A DNA stretch of 64,000 bases from NCBI GenBank assembly GCA_013146195.2, contig CM028379.1, positions 60,771,693 through 60,835,692 on the forward strand. Direction: 5' to 3'. The notes under the pieces are model-generated. The model saw only the letters and a list, made by a program, of their open reading frames with translations, had not been told where the DNA came from and did no database searches. This document shows, in pieces, positions 11,946 through 23,255 of this stretch (position 1 is the stretch's first letter; the number at the start of each line of letters is the position of its first letter). A program made the position numbers and the translations under genes. Origin of the DNA: Codonopsis lanceolata (Eukaryota; Streptophyta; Magnoliopsida; Asterales; Campanulaceae).

Positions 11946-12420
11946 TTTGTTTGTTAAACTTTCATGATCCTTTAATATATTGTCTACGTATTTTGTGCAA
12001 ATTGATTAATCTTGTTCTACTTCCAATTATGCGATAATAAAAGTTGTTTGATTTATGTACCGAGTTGATATTATGATTAGAATGACTGCACTTTCAACTT
12101 TCAAGTTTGTATTTCTAAGAATTTAATTGTTCTACAATAATTATTTGTTTATTTTGAGTTTTTTTAGCTTGTCTTTTTTATTCTTTTGGTTTACTTAAAG
12201 AACGAAAGATGAGAGTTTTTTTTAAAAAATAAAATAAAATTTAGAAGAACGTGAAACTGAACCGCGAGACCGATCGAGTCGAACCAAGCTAAAGTCTTGG
12301 TTTGATTGAGTTCAATTTAAAACTTTAAACGGTTTAACTCGGTTTGATTTTTTATGAAATGATGACCTGCAGTTAATATAGATTTTATTTTAAACCAAAC
12401 CGTGGGGGCCTAGGCGGTCA
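11946..12420. other. 3' UTR and spacer
   Basis: AT-rich sequence after the stop codon with a possible polyadenylation signal (GCGATAATAAAAG, near 12032). Nothing else recognised. Confidence 0.5.
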
Positions 12421-12552
12421 CCTAGAGATTAATATCTTTGTATTTATTAGTATTTATCTTTTCTAATTCTTTTCTCATGAATGACTTCTATTTTTATTTG
12501 TCTATATCTCCGTTAGGGTAAATTAGTAATTGTGTGATCCTTTGTAACGCCA

Positions 12553-12626
<74 letters not shown>

Positions 12627-12647
12627 TAATAATCATCTGTTTCTACA
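12421..12647 (+). repeat. 5' LTR of Copia A
   Basis: Shares AGAGATTAATATCT, TTTGTCTATATCTC, GTTAGGGTAAATTAGTA and CATAATAATCAT with 16308-16516. It is longer than expected because a (TA)n run has expanded inside it. Confidence 0.8.
12555..12622. repeat. (TA)n microsatellite within the 5' LTR
   Basis: About 34 uninterrupted TA units. The corresponding site of the 3' LTR (about 16446-16456) has only about five. Confidence 0.95.
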
Positions 12648-12661
12648 TGGAATCAAAGCAT
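12648..12661 (+). other. Primer binding site of Copia A
   Basis: TGGAATCAAAGCAT directly follows the LTR end; it is a diverged form of TGGTATCAGAGC, the site complementary to initiator Met tRNA used by most plant Copia elements. Confidence 0.7.
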
Positions 12662-12899
12662 AGATCTTAAACCTTCTCTCCTATCGTCGTCCTAGACGCC
12701 GCCTCACCAAGATGCTCCCGTGGCCGGGTCAACCAAACCCTCACCATCCAAAATCCCGATGACTAACCCAAACCTTCCAACTCATAAACATCTCCCATCA
12801 CAACATCACCAAACTCACCGCGTGTTATCAAGTATCTAGCTTGAAAACTCCAAGTTGAGGCTATCCTCATAAGATATGATCTATACAAATTTGTAGATG

Positions 12900-15800
12900 G
12901 ATCACACCCATGTTCTCCTCCTACCATCCTTTCAAAGGATGTTCAAACTCCAAATCTGAAATACCTACCTTGGATTTGACAAGACTAACTTATGTTTGGT
13001 ACCCTTGTTGGATGCCTCTATGCCCCTCTAGTTCCTTTCATCAAACAACCGCGATGCATGGAAAACCTTGCCCACACCTATGCTCGCCCGACTCGTGGCC
13101 ATATCAAGAAGATCAAGGACTAGTTTGAACGAGCCTCACAAGGTTCTCAATCGATCTCGGACTACATGCTGTTCGTTAAGGGCATGTTTGACAAAATTGC
13201 TGCTCTCGGTAAACCTCTCGACCACGAGGATCTCATTGAGATCATCTTAGGAGGTTTATATGATGACTATCGCCATATTGCTGACGTGGTCGAATGAAGG
13301 GACACCCTCATCTTGTTTGATGAATTTCATGAGAAGTTCATCAACCGTGAACTGACCTTGAAGCAGTCCCAGTCTGCCTCCTTCTCGCACCCTACCTCGG
13401 CCAACCGATCACAACTAGGAACCATGGGTCCTCCGACACATTGTCTTCTCGAAACAATCTTTGCAATATCCTTGGTAAGTCCTCGCCTACCTCAGTCCTA
13501 TCCCAGGTCCTCGGCAACAATGACCTTACCTCGGCAAATGCCAAGGCTACCGATAACAGGGTCACACTGTTGCTCAGTGCCCTAACTATCAATTAGTTGC
13601 TACCTCGGCACAGACATCACCTCGCTTCTCGTCTAATGGATCAAAGTGGCAACCGATGGCACACCTAAAGATGACATCAAACACATGGACTCCGAGCTAG
13701 CTTATTGACAGTGGTGCTTCTCACCATGTCACTGTCAATCTTGCTAACCTTTCTCTACACTCTTCCTCTACGGGATCTAACAACATGGTCATTGATGATG
13801 GTACTGGGTTATCTATCTCTAAAAGTGGTTTCACCTCCATTAACTCATCATCACACTCTTTTTTAATTACATAATGTCTTATTTTTTCCTGCCATGAAAA
13901 GAAAATTTATTTCCATGTCTCAATTTTGCACCTCCAATACACCTCTATTGGGTTCTTACCTTCTTTTTTTCATGTGAAGGATCTGCTGATCGGACAATCT
14001 AAAGATGGTGTGTATGAATGGTCGATTGTTACCCTAGTTCCTCATCCCTTAGCCTTTACAAGTTCTAGAATGTCTCTCCATGACTAGCATCATCATCTTG
14101 GTTATCCTTCTGAAATCATCCAACGTCATATCTTTGCCACTTTTTGTTTAGCATTAGACACTACCTGTGTTAAACAAGCAAATTATAATGATTGTTTATG
14201 CAATAAAAGTCATAAAATTTCATTTTTCTCAATCTACTATTGTGTATACTTCTCTGCTTCAAACCATTAACTCTAATGCATGGACCTCGCCCCTTACCTC
14301 TATTGATAGCTTCAAATACTATGTGATCTTTATGGATTACTACACCCACTACATATGGCTTTAACCCCTCAGACGTAAGTCAAAGGTTACCACTATCTTT
14401 CCTCGCTTCAAAGCCCTTGTTAAAAAAATTAAAATGAAAATAGTGACCTTCTACTCGGACAATGGTGGTGAGTACACTAGTCTCGCCAAAGAAACTGGCC
14501 TTATCGCTTACCTGTCCACGAATGACATCTCACATCTCATCTCGCTACCCCACACTCCGGAACACAATTGGTTATTTGAACGACGCCATCGTCATATTGT
14601 TGAAACTAATCTCTCCCTCATGTCTAAAGCGTCTCTTCTTCTCGCCTTTTGGTCTTATGCCTTTTAAACAACTGCCTACCTCATCAATTATTTTCCCACA
14701 CCAACTCTTTATTTGCTCTCCCATTATCATAAACTATTTGGGACTCCTCCCAACCACTCCAAACTTCACGCATTTGGTTGTCTCTACTAGCCTTACCTCT
14801 ACCCACACTTTGATCACAAACTTTCCAACCGCTCTACTCTGTGTGTCTTCCTTGGTTACTCGCTCACATAAAGTGTCTATCTTTGCTTTGATCCACAGCT
14901 AAATTGTTTACGTCGCACCATGTTCAGTTTGTTGAATCTAAGTTCCCCATGTCTAAGGTTGAGTTGCATCTTGCTCGCCCTGATGAATCCACTTGTAAAA
15001 CTTGCTGGTTACCCCCACATGAACTTCTAACGGCCTCATACACACCATCCGCAGCATGTTCTAGCATCTCCTCGCTAGTCAACTCTCATAAGCACCCCTA
15101 ACCAAACTTAGCCTCTCAGGTCAACTAGCAGATGATGATGCATCTGCCTGTGTCACTTAAGCCCTCAAGGACATCAAATGGCGACATGCCATGCCTGAAG
15201 AATAGGATGTTCAGCTTGAAATGGTAACCACCATTACTTTCTTGGGGTCGACGTTGTCTACGTCCAAATGGCCATCTCCTCTCCCAACGAGGATACATCG
15301 CCGACCTATTGGCTCGGACAAGCATGACTGATGCTCTCCTTATGGCTACTCCCCTTGCGACCTCGCCCACTCTCACACTTCAATTTGGTATTGTTCTACT
15401 AACTTGACTAAGTTTCAAGCTGTGGTTGGGAGTCTTCAGTATCTTTCCCTAACTCGTCATGATATTGCCTATATGGTCAACAAACTTTCTCAGTATATGC
15501 ATAGGCTGACTACCGAACATTGGAATGCTGCCAAACACCTTCTTCGCTATCTATGTGGCACTTTTTATATTGGCATCCTTCTCCATCGTCAATCTCCTCT
15601 CTCTCTCCATGCCATCCATAGATGTCAACTCGACAAGCAATATGGATGATTTTACTTCAACTAGTTCCTACATCGTCTACCTTGGCTGAAACTCGATTTC
15701 TTGGAGCTTAAAGAAGTAACTCAATGTTACTTGCTCCTCGACTGAAGTTGAGTACCAAGATGTTGCCTCCACAGCTTTGGAAGTCCACTGGATTATATCC

Positions 15801-16022
15801 TTACTACTCGGTGAGCTCAACATTTCCTTATTGTCCCAACCTGTCATTTATTGTGACAATGTGGGAGCCACAAATCTCTGCTCCAATCCTGTTTTTCATT
15901 ATCGCATGAAACATGTGGCCCTTGACTTTCATTTCATTCGTCAACAAGTCCAAGATATTATTTTACGGGTCTCACATGTCTCATCAGCACAAGTTAATCG
16001 ATGCTCTCACCAAACCGCTACG
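12900..16022 (+). pseudogene. Copia A gag-pol relic
   Basis: Fragments in several frames follow Copia order. Gag-like text lies at about 12900-13350. The protease motif region (DSGASHHVT) is near 13703, integrase core text (SDNGGEY, then a PHTPEHN segment) at about 14270-14680, and the end of reverse transcriptase with RNase H (VGSLQYLSLTRHDIAY, CDNVGATNL, LTKPL) at about 15400-16020. Most of the reverse transcriptase palm, including its YVDD site, is deleted. Numerous stops and shifts make it non-functional. It encoded the capsid and the protease-integrase-RT-RNase H enzymes of a retrotransposon. Confidence 0.8.
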
Positions 16023-16023
16023 G

Positions 16024-16078
16024 GGGTGGCAATTTGTACTATCGTGTTGTTTTCGTGCCTCATTATCGTGTTTTCATG

Positions 16079-16109
<31 letters not shown>

Positions 16110-16231
16110 GATAATAAATATAACAATAATTATTTTTTTGAATATATTAACAATTTCGTGTCTTTTGTGTCGTGTTTTATAATCGTGTCGTGTTGGTTCG
16201 TGCTATCGTGTCGTGTCAGTCATTGCCACCC
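16024..16231. mobile_element. Small hAT-like MITE inside Copia A
   Basis: 208-bp insert with inverted ends GGGTGGCAAT...ATTGCCACCC and interior multiples of TCGTGT. Its flanks share CGCTAC (16016-16021 and 16035-16040), consistent with a decayed 8-bp target duplication. The insert separates the RNase H end (LTKPL) from the last coding stretch before the purine tract. It contains a (TA)n run at 16079-16105. Confidence 0.65.
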
Positions 16232-16307
16232 GGGCGCTACCTTACCGCTTCCACCTTTTACTACTCAAGGTTGGTCTCTCCTCACAAACGTCCAACTTGC
16301 AGGGGCA

Positions 16308-16516
16308 TATTAGAGATTAATATCTACATTCATATCTTTGTTATAATAGTAATTATGTTTTTTGATTCCTTCCTTATAAAGGACTTTTGTTTATATTTGT
16401 CTATATCTCTGTTAGGGTAAATTAGTATTTGTTTGTTCCTTTGTAATATATATATAATATGATTAACATCAATGAAAACACAATACCATTATTCATAATA
16501 ATCATGAGTTTCTACA
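16308..16516 (+). repeat. 3' LTR of Copia A
   Basis: Follows the purine tract AGGGGCATA and matches the 5' LTR from AGAGATTAATATCT to TTTCTACA, with the TA run short. Confidence 0.75.
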
Positions 16517-16818
16517 CGCCTCTTGGACTTGCTCAAGGTCGACTCCGTCTTACAAATTATGATTTAAAGTAGAAGAACTCCCTTACTGGCTTATCTATAC
16601 CTCATGCAAGGAATATTTCGTGGGAAATAAATCATGCCATTTAGATGTTGCTAGTTCAACAAAGAAATGATTGTGTAAAAGATGAAAATTGAACACATAT
16701 GATATGATATTTAATTGAGGAAAAACAATAAAAAAAATCTTTGGCTAGCATGTTAATGTGAGAAGAAATCCAATATGATCACATTAGTCTGTCCACTTGT
16801 TTTATTAACACTAAATAT
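16517..16818. other. Spacer between Copia A and the split MITE
   Basis: No feature recognised. No clear 5-bp target duplication of Copia A was found on comparing its two flanks. Confidence 0.45.
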
Positions 16819-17050
16819 TACTCCATTCGTCTCTGGGAAAGAGTCCAACGCACTTCCTTCATCCCAAAAATTATTAACTTGTTTAACACAGCACACGGAT
16901 TAAGAAAAAACATTGACTTGATTATTAATATTGGTTTGATGTGTAGTTTTTTTTAATGTCCATGTGAATGTGGCCCTTAATTAAAGTAGGATGAAAAAGT
17001 AAGGGTAAAGTGGTAAAAATATTGTCATAAAAAGGAAAGTTTCAAACAAA

Positions 17051-18933
17051 ATTGTTGAGAACAGGATGGCTCGATTACCCCTGCAAAGAGGTTAGTTCCT
17101 CCGAGGAACTAGTCGGACAGGTTGTAGGACATGGTTGTATCTCAAGGGGGAAGGGGTAGGGGTGTGAGAATCCCGTTTCGACACCGCCGCCACCACATGA
17201 GAATGCGACGTGCTTCAAAACATTAAATCACGTGAAATACGCTCGGCCTTCTTGTGGACTCTAAAAGTGTGTGTAAAGAGTCTCCACATCTATTTTAAGG
17301 TTAAATAGAGAAAACCCAAATATACCAGAAAATGTATGTTTGGGGACTAAGTTACGAGTTGGGAAGATGTTAGGCACCCAGCTCGCCATTTCAGTCTCAT
17401 ATTGAGTTTGCTAAAGACATGTTTAGTTTGTGTATGTTTAGTCTAGAAAAATACTTATATATATACAAGAAAATGGATGAGATATATTTTAAATCCTATT
17501 TGAGCATAATAACGACTATTTTATGATAAATTATTATTTAAAGTGTGTTGGTCATTATTTAAGCATGATAATAACTATTTTCATATTTTATGAATATTTA
17601 AATAATTGCAGCTTTGATTAAATATATTAAACAAATAAATATTGCATTTTGTTACTTTTAAAATATAATAAAATATAAACTAATTATCTCATTATTTACA
17701 GGTAATATTTACAATCATAATAATAAATTTTATATCTACATTTATTCTATTTTAAATTAACTGCGTGACATAATAATTGGTCGATACCTACCTCTTGTAA
17801 CATGAGTATATGATCCTGGTACACCTAGACTTAGGCAATTGACGAGTGCTTCGCATGTCTCCTCGAAAGAAAAAGTCTTTTTGTTGTTGTTGTTGTTGTT
17901 GTATTATTTGTTGTATTTTTGTTGTATCTGGGCAACGTAACCGAAGTTTTTTTCTTTTTAGATCGGCTCGCCGGGCCGAGGACGGAGGAGGCTCACTTGC
18001 TCGGGCAAGGGAGGAGGCTGCCGAGGGGGCAGGAAGCCAGAGGCCAAGGGCTCGAAGGCTCATTTTGCAGAGGAAGGGAGGAGGAGGCTGGAAACCTTGC
18101 TCGCTTCACAAAGGAAGAAGAGAGGAGATAAGATATAAGCCATGGGAGAGGCTTGGGGTGGTTTGAAATGAGGAGGCTGGGAGTCCTTTTATAGGCCAAG
18201 ATGGAGGAAGGGCTGCCGGAGGGCAAGGGCTCCGGGGTGGCCATTTCGTTGGAGGAGCAAAGCTGGATATGAGCATGGCGTCCCGTTGGAGAAGATGAAA
18301 AATGGTGGGGAGCAACACCATGCAGCATGGAGTGGCTCCAAGAAGCCAATTTTTGGTTTTGTTGACTTTTTAGTCAACCCCCCTCCCCCTTTGTTGCCCT
18401 CCGTTAGACCCGTTAAGTCAGTTTTTCCCTGAAACATAATGGAATTAAATTTCATTAGTCCATTTAATTTATAAATTATATATTTTAGGATATCGTAGTG
18501 TAGGTATAAGAAATTGTGGTGTCTACAAGGGCGTAGCTCCCCGTGGTACGACTATTGGTGTTTTGGCACATTGTGATATGGCAATGCGACCGCATCGCAA
18601 GGCAAAGTGGGCGCATCACTAAGGGAGAAATCCGAAGCAACTTTCTGTGAAGAATGCGATCGCACTAGGGAGTGGATTGCGGCCGCATCCTAGTGTAATG
18701 TAGTCGCATCAAGTAAGACGATGCGGCCACATTAGTGCGGCATTTCGGGTTTCCTTGTTTAGATAGGTTTAGGATTTGATATTGTATCCCTATACAATTG
18801 TAACTCTTAGAACATGTTTAATGTTGGCATAATAAAATTTCAATAGTCCATTGGCATCAATCTCTCTCTCTATTCTCTTTGATTGATCTTGGATTACTTT
18901 GTTAATTGTTTGCAAAGTCTTTCGTTGTGCACA
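17051..18933 (+). mobile_element. Solo LTR inserted in the MITE, itself split
   Basis: Flanked by a 5-bp direct repeat ACAAA (17046-17050 and 18934-18938). It starts near TGTTGAGAACAGG and ends GTTGTGCACA. Its 3' portion carries an LTR-type poly(A) signal region (GGCATAATAAAATTTC at about 18824). Without the inner insert it is about 510 bp. No internal domain remains, so it is a solo LTR of unassigned family. Confidence 0.6.
17163..18527 (-). mobile_element. Ogre/Tat-like solo LTR inserted in the previous LTR
   Basis: Bounded by TG at 17163 and CA at 18527, flanked by AGGGG (17158-17162) and AGGGC (18528-18532). The reverse-strand start is TGTAGACACC, as in the two LTRs at 51751-53518 and 61107-62870, and it shares with them TAAGTTACGAGTTGGGAAG and GTTAGGCACCCA-type text. 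About 1365 bp; no internal domain. G+C-rich open frames at 17788-18455 and a (TTG)n run at 17879-17905 lie inside it and are not genes. Confidence 0.7.
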
Positions 18934-19001
18934 ACAAAGACAATTATTTTGGAACAGACAAAAAATGAAAGTGTGACAATATTTTTTGGACAGAGGTAGT
19001 A

Positions 19002-19350
19002 TATTTTGGAATGGTTCATTTTAAAAGTCGACTTTTAAATAATTATGTTTAACATCTCTTCATAAAATTTCAACTTTACCTTTAGCGTTTGATATTAACA
19101 TACTGATTTCGCTCAAATATTTTTGTAATTATGATCACTTTAATGCTAGTTATATATCCGTTCTTAATTAGACCTTTCAAACATCGACTCTTCGTATGAG
19201 AGTAATGTCCTGTGCAATCAAACTATTAAAGCCATCTTCACTTTGTTTTGTTGGCACTTTGATATATTTCACTCTTGCAAACAATTAGTTACAAGAAGAT
19301 CAAACTAATTTCTCCCCTATGCTCGAGTTAACTCAGTTACAAAACTTGAC
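19002..19350. other. AT-rich spacer before Copia B
   Basis: No gene recognised; the LTR, primer site and gag of Copia B are not found here, so that element is 5' truncated. Confidence 0.45.
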
Positions 19351-20367
19351 TTGACTCATTACAAACTTGATTTGAGTTGGCTAAGGCTGGAAGATAACCC
19401 AAGAGAATGGTGGATAGACATCGGAGGTACTCGTCTCATTTGTACCGAGAAGGAGGTTTTCTCATCCTACACTCCTATTAGTGGAAGGAAATTATTTATG
19501 AGAAACTTCTTAACTTCCAACGTCGTAGGACTTGGAAAGGTTGTGCTAAAGGTGACTTCGGGTAAAGAACTAACGCTAGTGGATGTGCTGCATGTCTCAG
19601 ACTAGTGTTTGAGTCAGACAAGCTTGTATTGACTCAAAATGGTTTATTTATTGGTAAAGGGTACCTTGATAAATGACTTTTTAAAATGAATGTAATGAAT
19701 GTTTACCGCTCATAGGCGAAGAATGAAGATGTTTCTTTTGTTTACTTGTTGGATAATTCTAATTTATGACATGAAATATTAGGACACATAAATTTCAACA
19801 GAATTAAGAAGTTAGTGAATTTAGATTTAATTATAATGTCTAAAACTGATTCACACAAGTGTGAAATTTGTGTTGAAGCAAAAATGACTAAGTCACTGTT
19901 TCCTTCAGTAATATGAAACACGACACCTCTCAAGTTAATTCACACTGATATTTGTGACTTAAAATTTGTGCAAATTTGAGGTGGAAAAAAGTATTTTACT
20001 ACTTTCATTGACAATTGTGTTAGATATTGTTTTACTCCCTCCATCCCTAAATTATCGTCCTCTTTTCCTTTTTCGTCCGTCCCAAAATAATTTTCCAGTT
20101 TGAAACTTATCTTTTTATAACATCACTTTTACCACTTTACCCTTACTTTTTCAATCTACTTTAATTATGGGCCACATACACATGAGATTTAAAGGAAACT
20201 ACACATTAAACCAATATAAATAATTAAGTCAATGGTTTTTATTTAAACGGTACACCGGGTCAACCAGGACAATTATTAAGGGACGGAGGGAGTATATCTT
20301 TTGAAAAGTAATGATAAAGCTTTAGAAGCTTTTAAGATTTATAAGAACGAAGTTGAAAATCAACTTA
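19351..20367 (+). pseudogene. Copia B protease and N-terminal integrase relic
   Basis: Contains the protease segment (WWIDIGGTRLIC, where DTGATRHVC is usual, so the catalytic Asp neighbourhood is altered), FSSYTPISGRKLFM, then GHINFNRIKKLV and CEICVEAKMTK of the integrase zinc-binding region, and the first core Asp region (IHTDICDLK). Stop codons at several places and a small deletion after 19600 break the frame. Its integrase continues beyond the insertions at 27782. It derives from an element whose enzymes cut the polyprotein and integrate cDNA. Confidence 0.8.
20035..20292. mobile_element. Stowaway-like MITE, copy 3, inside Copia B
   Basis: Inverted ends CTCCCTCCATCCC...GGGACGGAGGGAG, TA flanks at 20033-20034 and 20293-20294, same orientation as copy 1 and closely similar over the full length. 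It interrupts the integrase core of Copia B. Confidence 0.9.
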
Positions 20368-21035
20368 GGCTCCGTTTGTTTTTGGAAAATGACTTTCGAA
20401 AAATGTTTTCCACATTTTTTGGTGTTTGGTAATCTTAGGAAAATATAGTTAATGTAAAAGCTTTTCCGAGTTAACGGAAAATTAAGTCTTCTTTTCCGGT
20501 AAATGACTTACGAATTCATTTTCCATAAGTCATTTTCCAAATATTCGAGCACACATCCGCTCTCTTCCACAATTACACATATTTACACACACGCACAATA
20601 TTTCACTCAACGAATAAATTGTTTAGAAATATAAATTGTGTTTGTGCACACTATTTATAAATTATAATTTTAATAAATATTCACTACGTCCTAAAATTAT
20701 TGTCAAATCAATTATTAATTTTTTTTTTGTATTTGTGAGATTGAAAAAGATGGACCTTGTTGATTTGACACTACTAATGATAAATTGAAGGTTACTAAAG
20801 GAAAATTACTTAAAGTTCAACACTATATTATATTCAATATGAGCATTAATATTATAATATATTTTTCGTATTTATTCATATATTGTTTTCCGTAACATTT
20901 TCTGTGTGTTTGCCAAACACCCGGAAATGTTTTTCAACATATTTTCAAAAGATTTACCAAACACCTAAAAATGAAATCTTTCCATTTTCCAGAAATTATT
21001 TTCTAGAAATCATTTTCTGTAAAACAAACGGAGTT
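20368..21035. mobile_element. Tourist-like MITE (PIF/Harbinger) inside Copia B
   Basis: 668-bp insert with inverted ends GGCTCCGTTTGTTTT...AAAACAAACGGAG. A TTA target duplication (20365-20367 and 21036-21038) is supported independently: taking out the insert and one TTA restores the Copia B integrase frame. TTA duplications mark the PIF/Harbinger superfamily. A diverged sister copy lies at about 43105-43815. Confidence 0.8.
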
Positions 21036-21047
21036 TTAATTTAAAAA

Positions 21048-21340
21048 GAGTTATTGCAACAACAAAAAAAACCAGTCCTATTTCATGAATTGCAAATTAA
21101 ACCTCGTATTTTCAATCTTGACCTTTTAAACCTCTACCTTGGATTTTTTTTTCAATTCAAACCTTCCATCTGTTAAGCGTTAATAGCCTTGACGGAAAGT
21201 TGAGTAAGCCACTTGCGTGGAGCTGACGTGGCCGGAATTTCCATCGGTTTCCTTTAGAATTCATTACATAACAAACCCTGTACAAAGGATTGTATTACAA
21301 ATTAAACATATTATCTCCTTTTTAAAATAAGAAAATTTCA
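21048..21340 (+). repeat. Left TIR of the MULE-like element
   Basis: Reverse complement of 27455-27772, with shared landmarks GAATTGCAAATTAAACCTC, CTTGCGTGGAGCTGACGTGG and CATAACAAACC. Similarity fades after the stretch AAAATTTCAATTA. Confidence 0.85.
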
Positions 21341-21862
21341 ATTAAATTCAGCACTTCAACTCTAATCTCTTACCATTTTCGTGCCTCCACCATTTCCGTG
21401 AAAAAGAAATTTAAAACCATACGATCTCTCACGCATCTCGCTCTTTCTCATCTCTTACCACTATCGTGACTGCACCGTTGCCGTCAATTTCGTCACCCAC
21501 CGTTAGCATTGACATCATCACCCCCGTCGTCGTCGATTCCACCTCTCTTCGCCCTGCACCTCTGATCTAGACTGTTGCTCGATCTCCAACACTCGATGTT
21601 GTTGTCAAGTTACACTTTTAGATCTAGGATTGTTAGATATTTACTTCTTCATTTTCTTTTCAAATCTAGGGCACAAAAATGGTTGAAATTGATGAGATTA
21701 TTTAGTGGAATTCCATGGCCGGAGGAGATTGATGTGGTTGAGGAATAAATTTGTTGCAAATTAGTTGGTTGTTTATCTGAAATTTTCTTGATAAATAACA
21801 TGGGAAGAAAGTGGATTTTCTAGTAAAAATAAGACTGCTAACTTTCTGAAAAGAAAGAAACC

Positions 21863-22970
21863 TGTTGTGGTTTTGCACCATGCTAACGCCCAGAACAGTC
21901 CCGTACAGAAATGGAGTAAACCAAATAAATTACAGACCCAAGAAACGGATAACAACAGTTATTACATAATAACTAAAATAACCACACACACGCGATTATA
22001 GACCGGGGTGGGAGTAACATTTTAACAGACTAGGGTCTAAACAGTAAATAAACTGGTAGCACAGTCCCCGTATTTTACCAACTGTTATGGACGAACAGAG
22101 AGCAAAATACGATGTGATCTTAATGAAGGAAAGAACAGAGCTGCAAAATAAAGTATGAACTAATCTATGAGCATAAATTGAGGGCAGTAAAAATAGAGCA
22201 GTTAGTATAACAGAAATGGCAACAGAACAAAATATAAAGGCACAAACGAGAGCACAAAGTCGCCGTGTACCAAGACATGACTCGCTATAATCGGTCGAAG
22301 ACCTCGGCTAGGCTCTCGTCAGCTCAGTAACCCTTTCACCGGCCATATCCACCAACAAATCCATAAGGAACCAGCCCACTGTTTAACCAAGGTCAAAGCC
22401 TCACAATAAACACGCTAGACCAATCTCTGACAACTATCCGGCAACTAAACGGAGAGGATGGCCGGAGAAGATGACTGGAATAGACAACTCACCCAGTCTA
22501 GCAACCCGTGACCCAAACCCAAGTTCCCTCAGTTCACTCGACTCACAGCTCACTCACAAAGAAACGACAAGACCAAGATCAATCCCTCATAACTAACATT
22601 CGACTAGTCTAGGTAACTCTCAAGCTCAAAATCTCACAAAGGGATAATGACGGAAGGGAGTATCCAACCTAAATCTAAGGGGGACAGAAATGGACAGAGA
22701 AGAAAAAGAGAAAGGGAGCACTGCTACTGGATTTCCTCTGCATTGTTCACTGCCTTCTCAAAAGACGCAAGGAGCAGCAAGATATAAATACCAACAAGGT
22801 AGGGCACAACAAGGATAAGGAATGAGTTGTCATCCGTGAATTTAAATTCACTAACAAAGGGGGCTTCTCAAAGGGACGGGCTGCAATAGGAGATGGGCCA
22901 AGCATTATAGTGGGCTCAAGTAAGTTAATAAGGTTGCTTCAGTTATAATTTGGGCCTCTAATTACTAACA
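21863..22970 (-). repeat. Left LTR of Copia C (3' LTR, normal orientation)
   Basis: On the minus strand starts TGTTAGTAATTAGAGGCCC right after the purine tract AGGTGGAGAA and ends GGTGCAAAACCACAACA. Confidence 0.9.
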
Positions 22971-23255
22971 TTCTCCACCTTGGAACAAGTGCCGGTTCAC
23001 ACCAAGGATATTTTAACAGAAATTGTTCATCATCGCCTTATCACTGCACTTGATCCAACACAAAGTAGGACCAAAACAAGGAAAACAAAAATTTTAAGCA
23101 ACCATAAAAGAAGTAGAAAATTTAAAAAACTAAGCTAATTCACAGAGCAGAAAAGGCCAAGTTACCATGATTGCTCACAAAGAATAAGTATGGATTTCTG
23201 GGGAAATCACAAAAAACGGGTCAACCTTAACTATCGGGATCACCGGTGTCAAACA

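Larger units (their letters stand above)
12421..16516 (+). mobile_element. Copia A: degenerate Ty1/copia retrotransposon
   Basis: Short related LTRs bracket a + strand gag-protease-integrase-RNase H relic. The 5' LTR ends TTTCTACA and is followed at once by a methionine-initiator-type primer site; a purine tract GCAGGGGCATA precedes the 3' LTR. About 800 bp of reverse transcriptase is missing between 15180 and 15400 and many stops are present, so it is long dead. A small MITE sits in the RNase H end. Confidence 0.85.
16821..18999. mobile_element. Stowaway-like MITE, copy 2, split by an LTR insertion
   Basis: Parts 16821-17050 and 18939-18999 together form one MITE in reverse orientation to copy 1; the text GGCCCTTAATTAAAGTAGGA is the reverse complement of the same stretch in copies 1 and 3. 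TA flanks at 16819-16820 and 19000-19001. The two parts are separated by the solo LTR 17051-18933. Confidence 0.8.

Noticed and set aside
12408..16530. Target duplication for Copia A
   Set aside because: Flanks near 12416-12420 and 16517-16521 do not match convincingly; boundary may be off by a few bases or decayed.
17788..18455. Several Ala/Pro/Ser-rich open frames on both strands
   Set aside because: G+C-rich sequence inside the Ogre-like solo LTR; overlapping frames, no family match.
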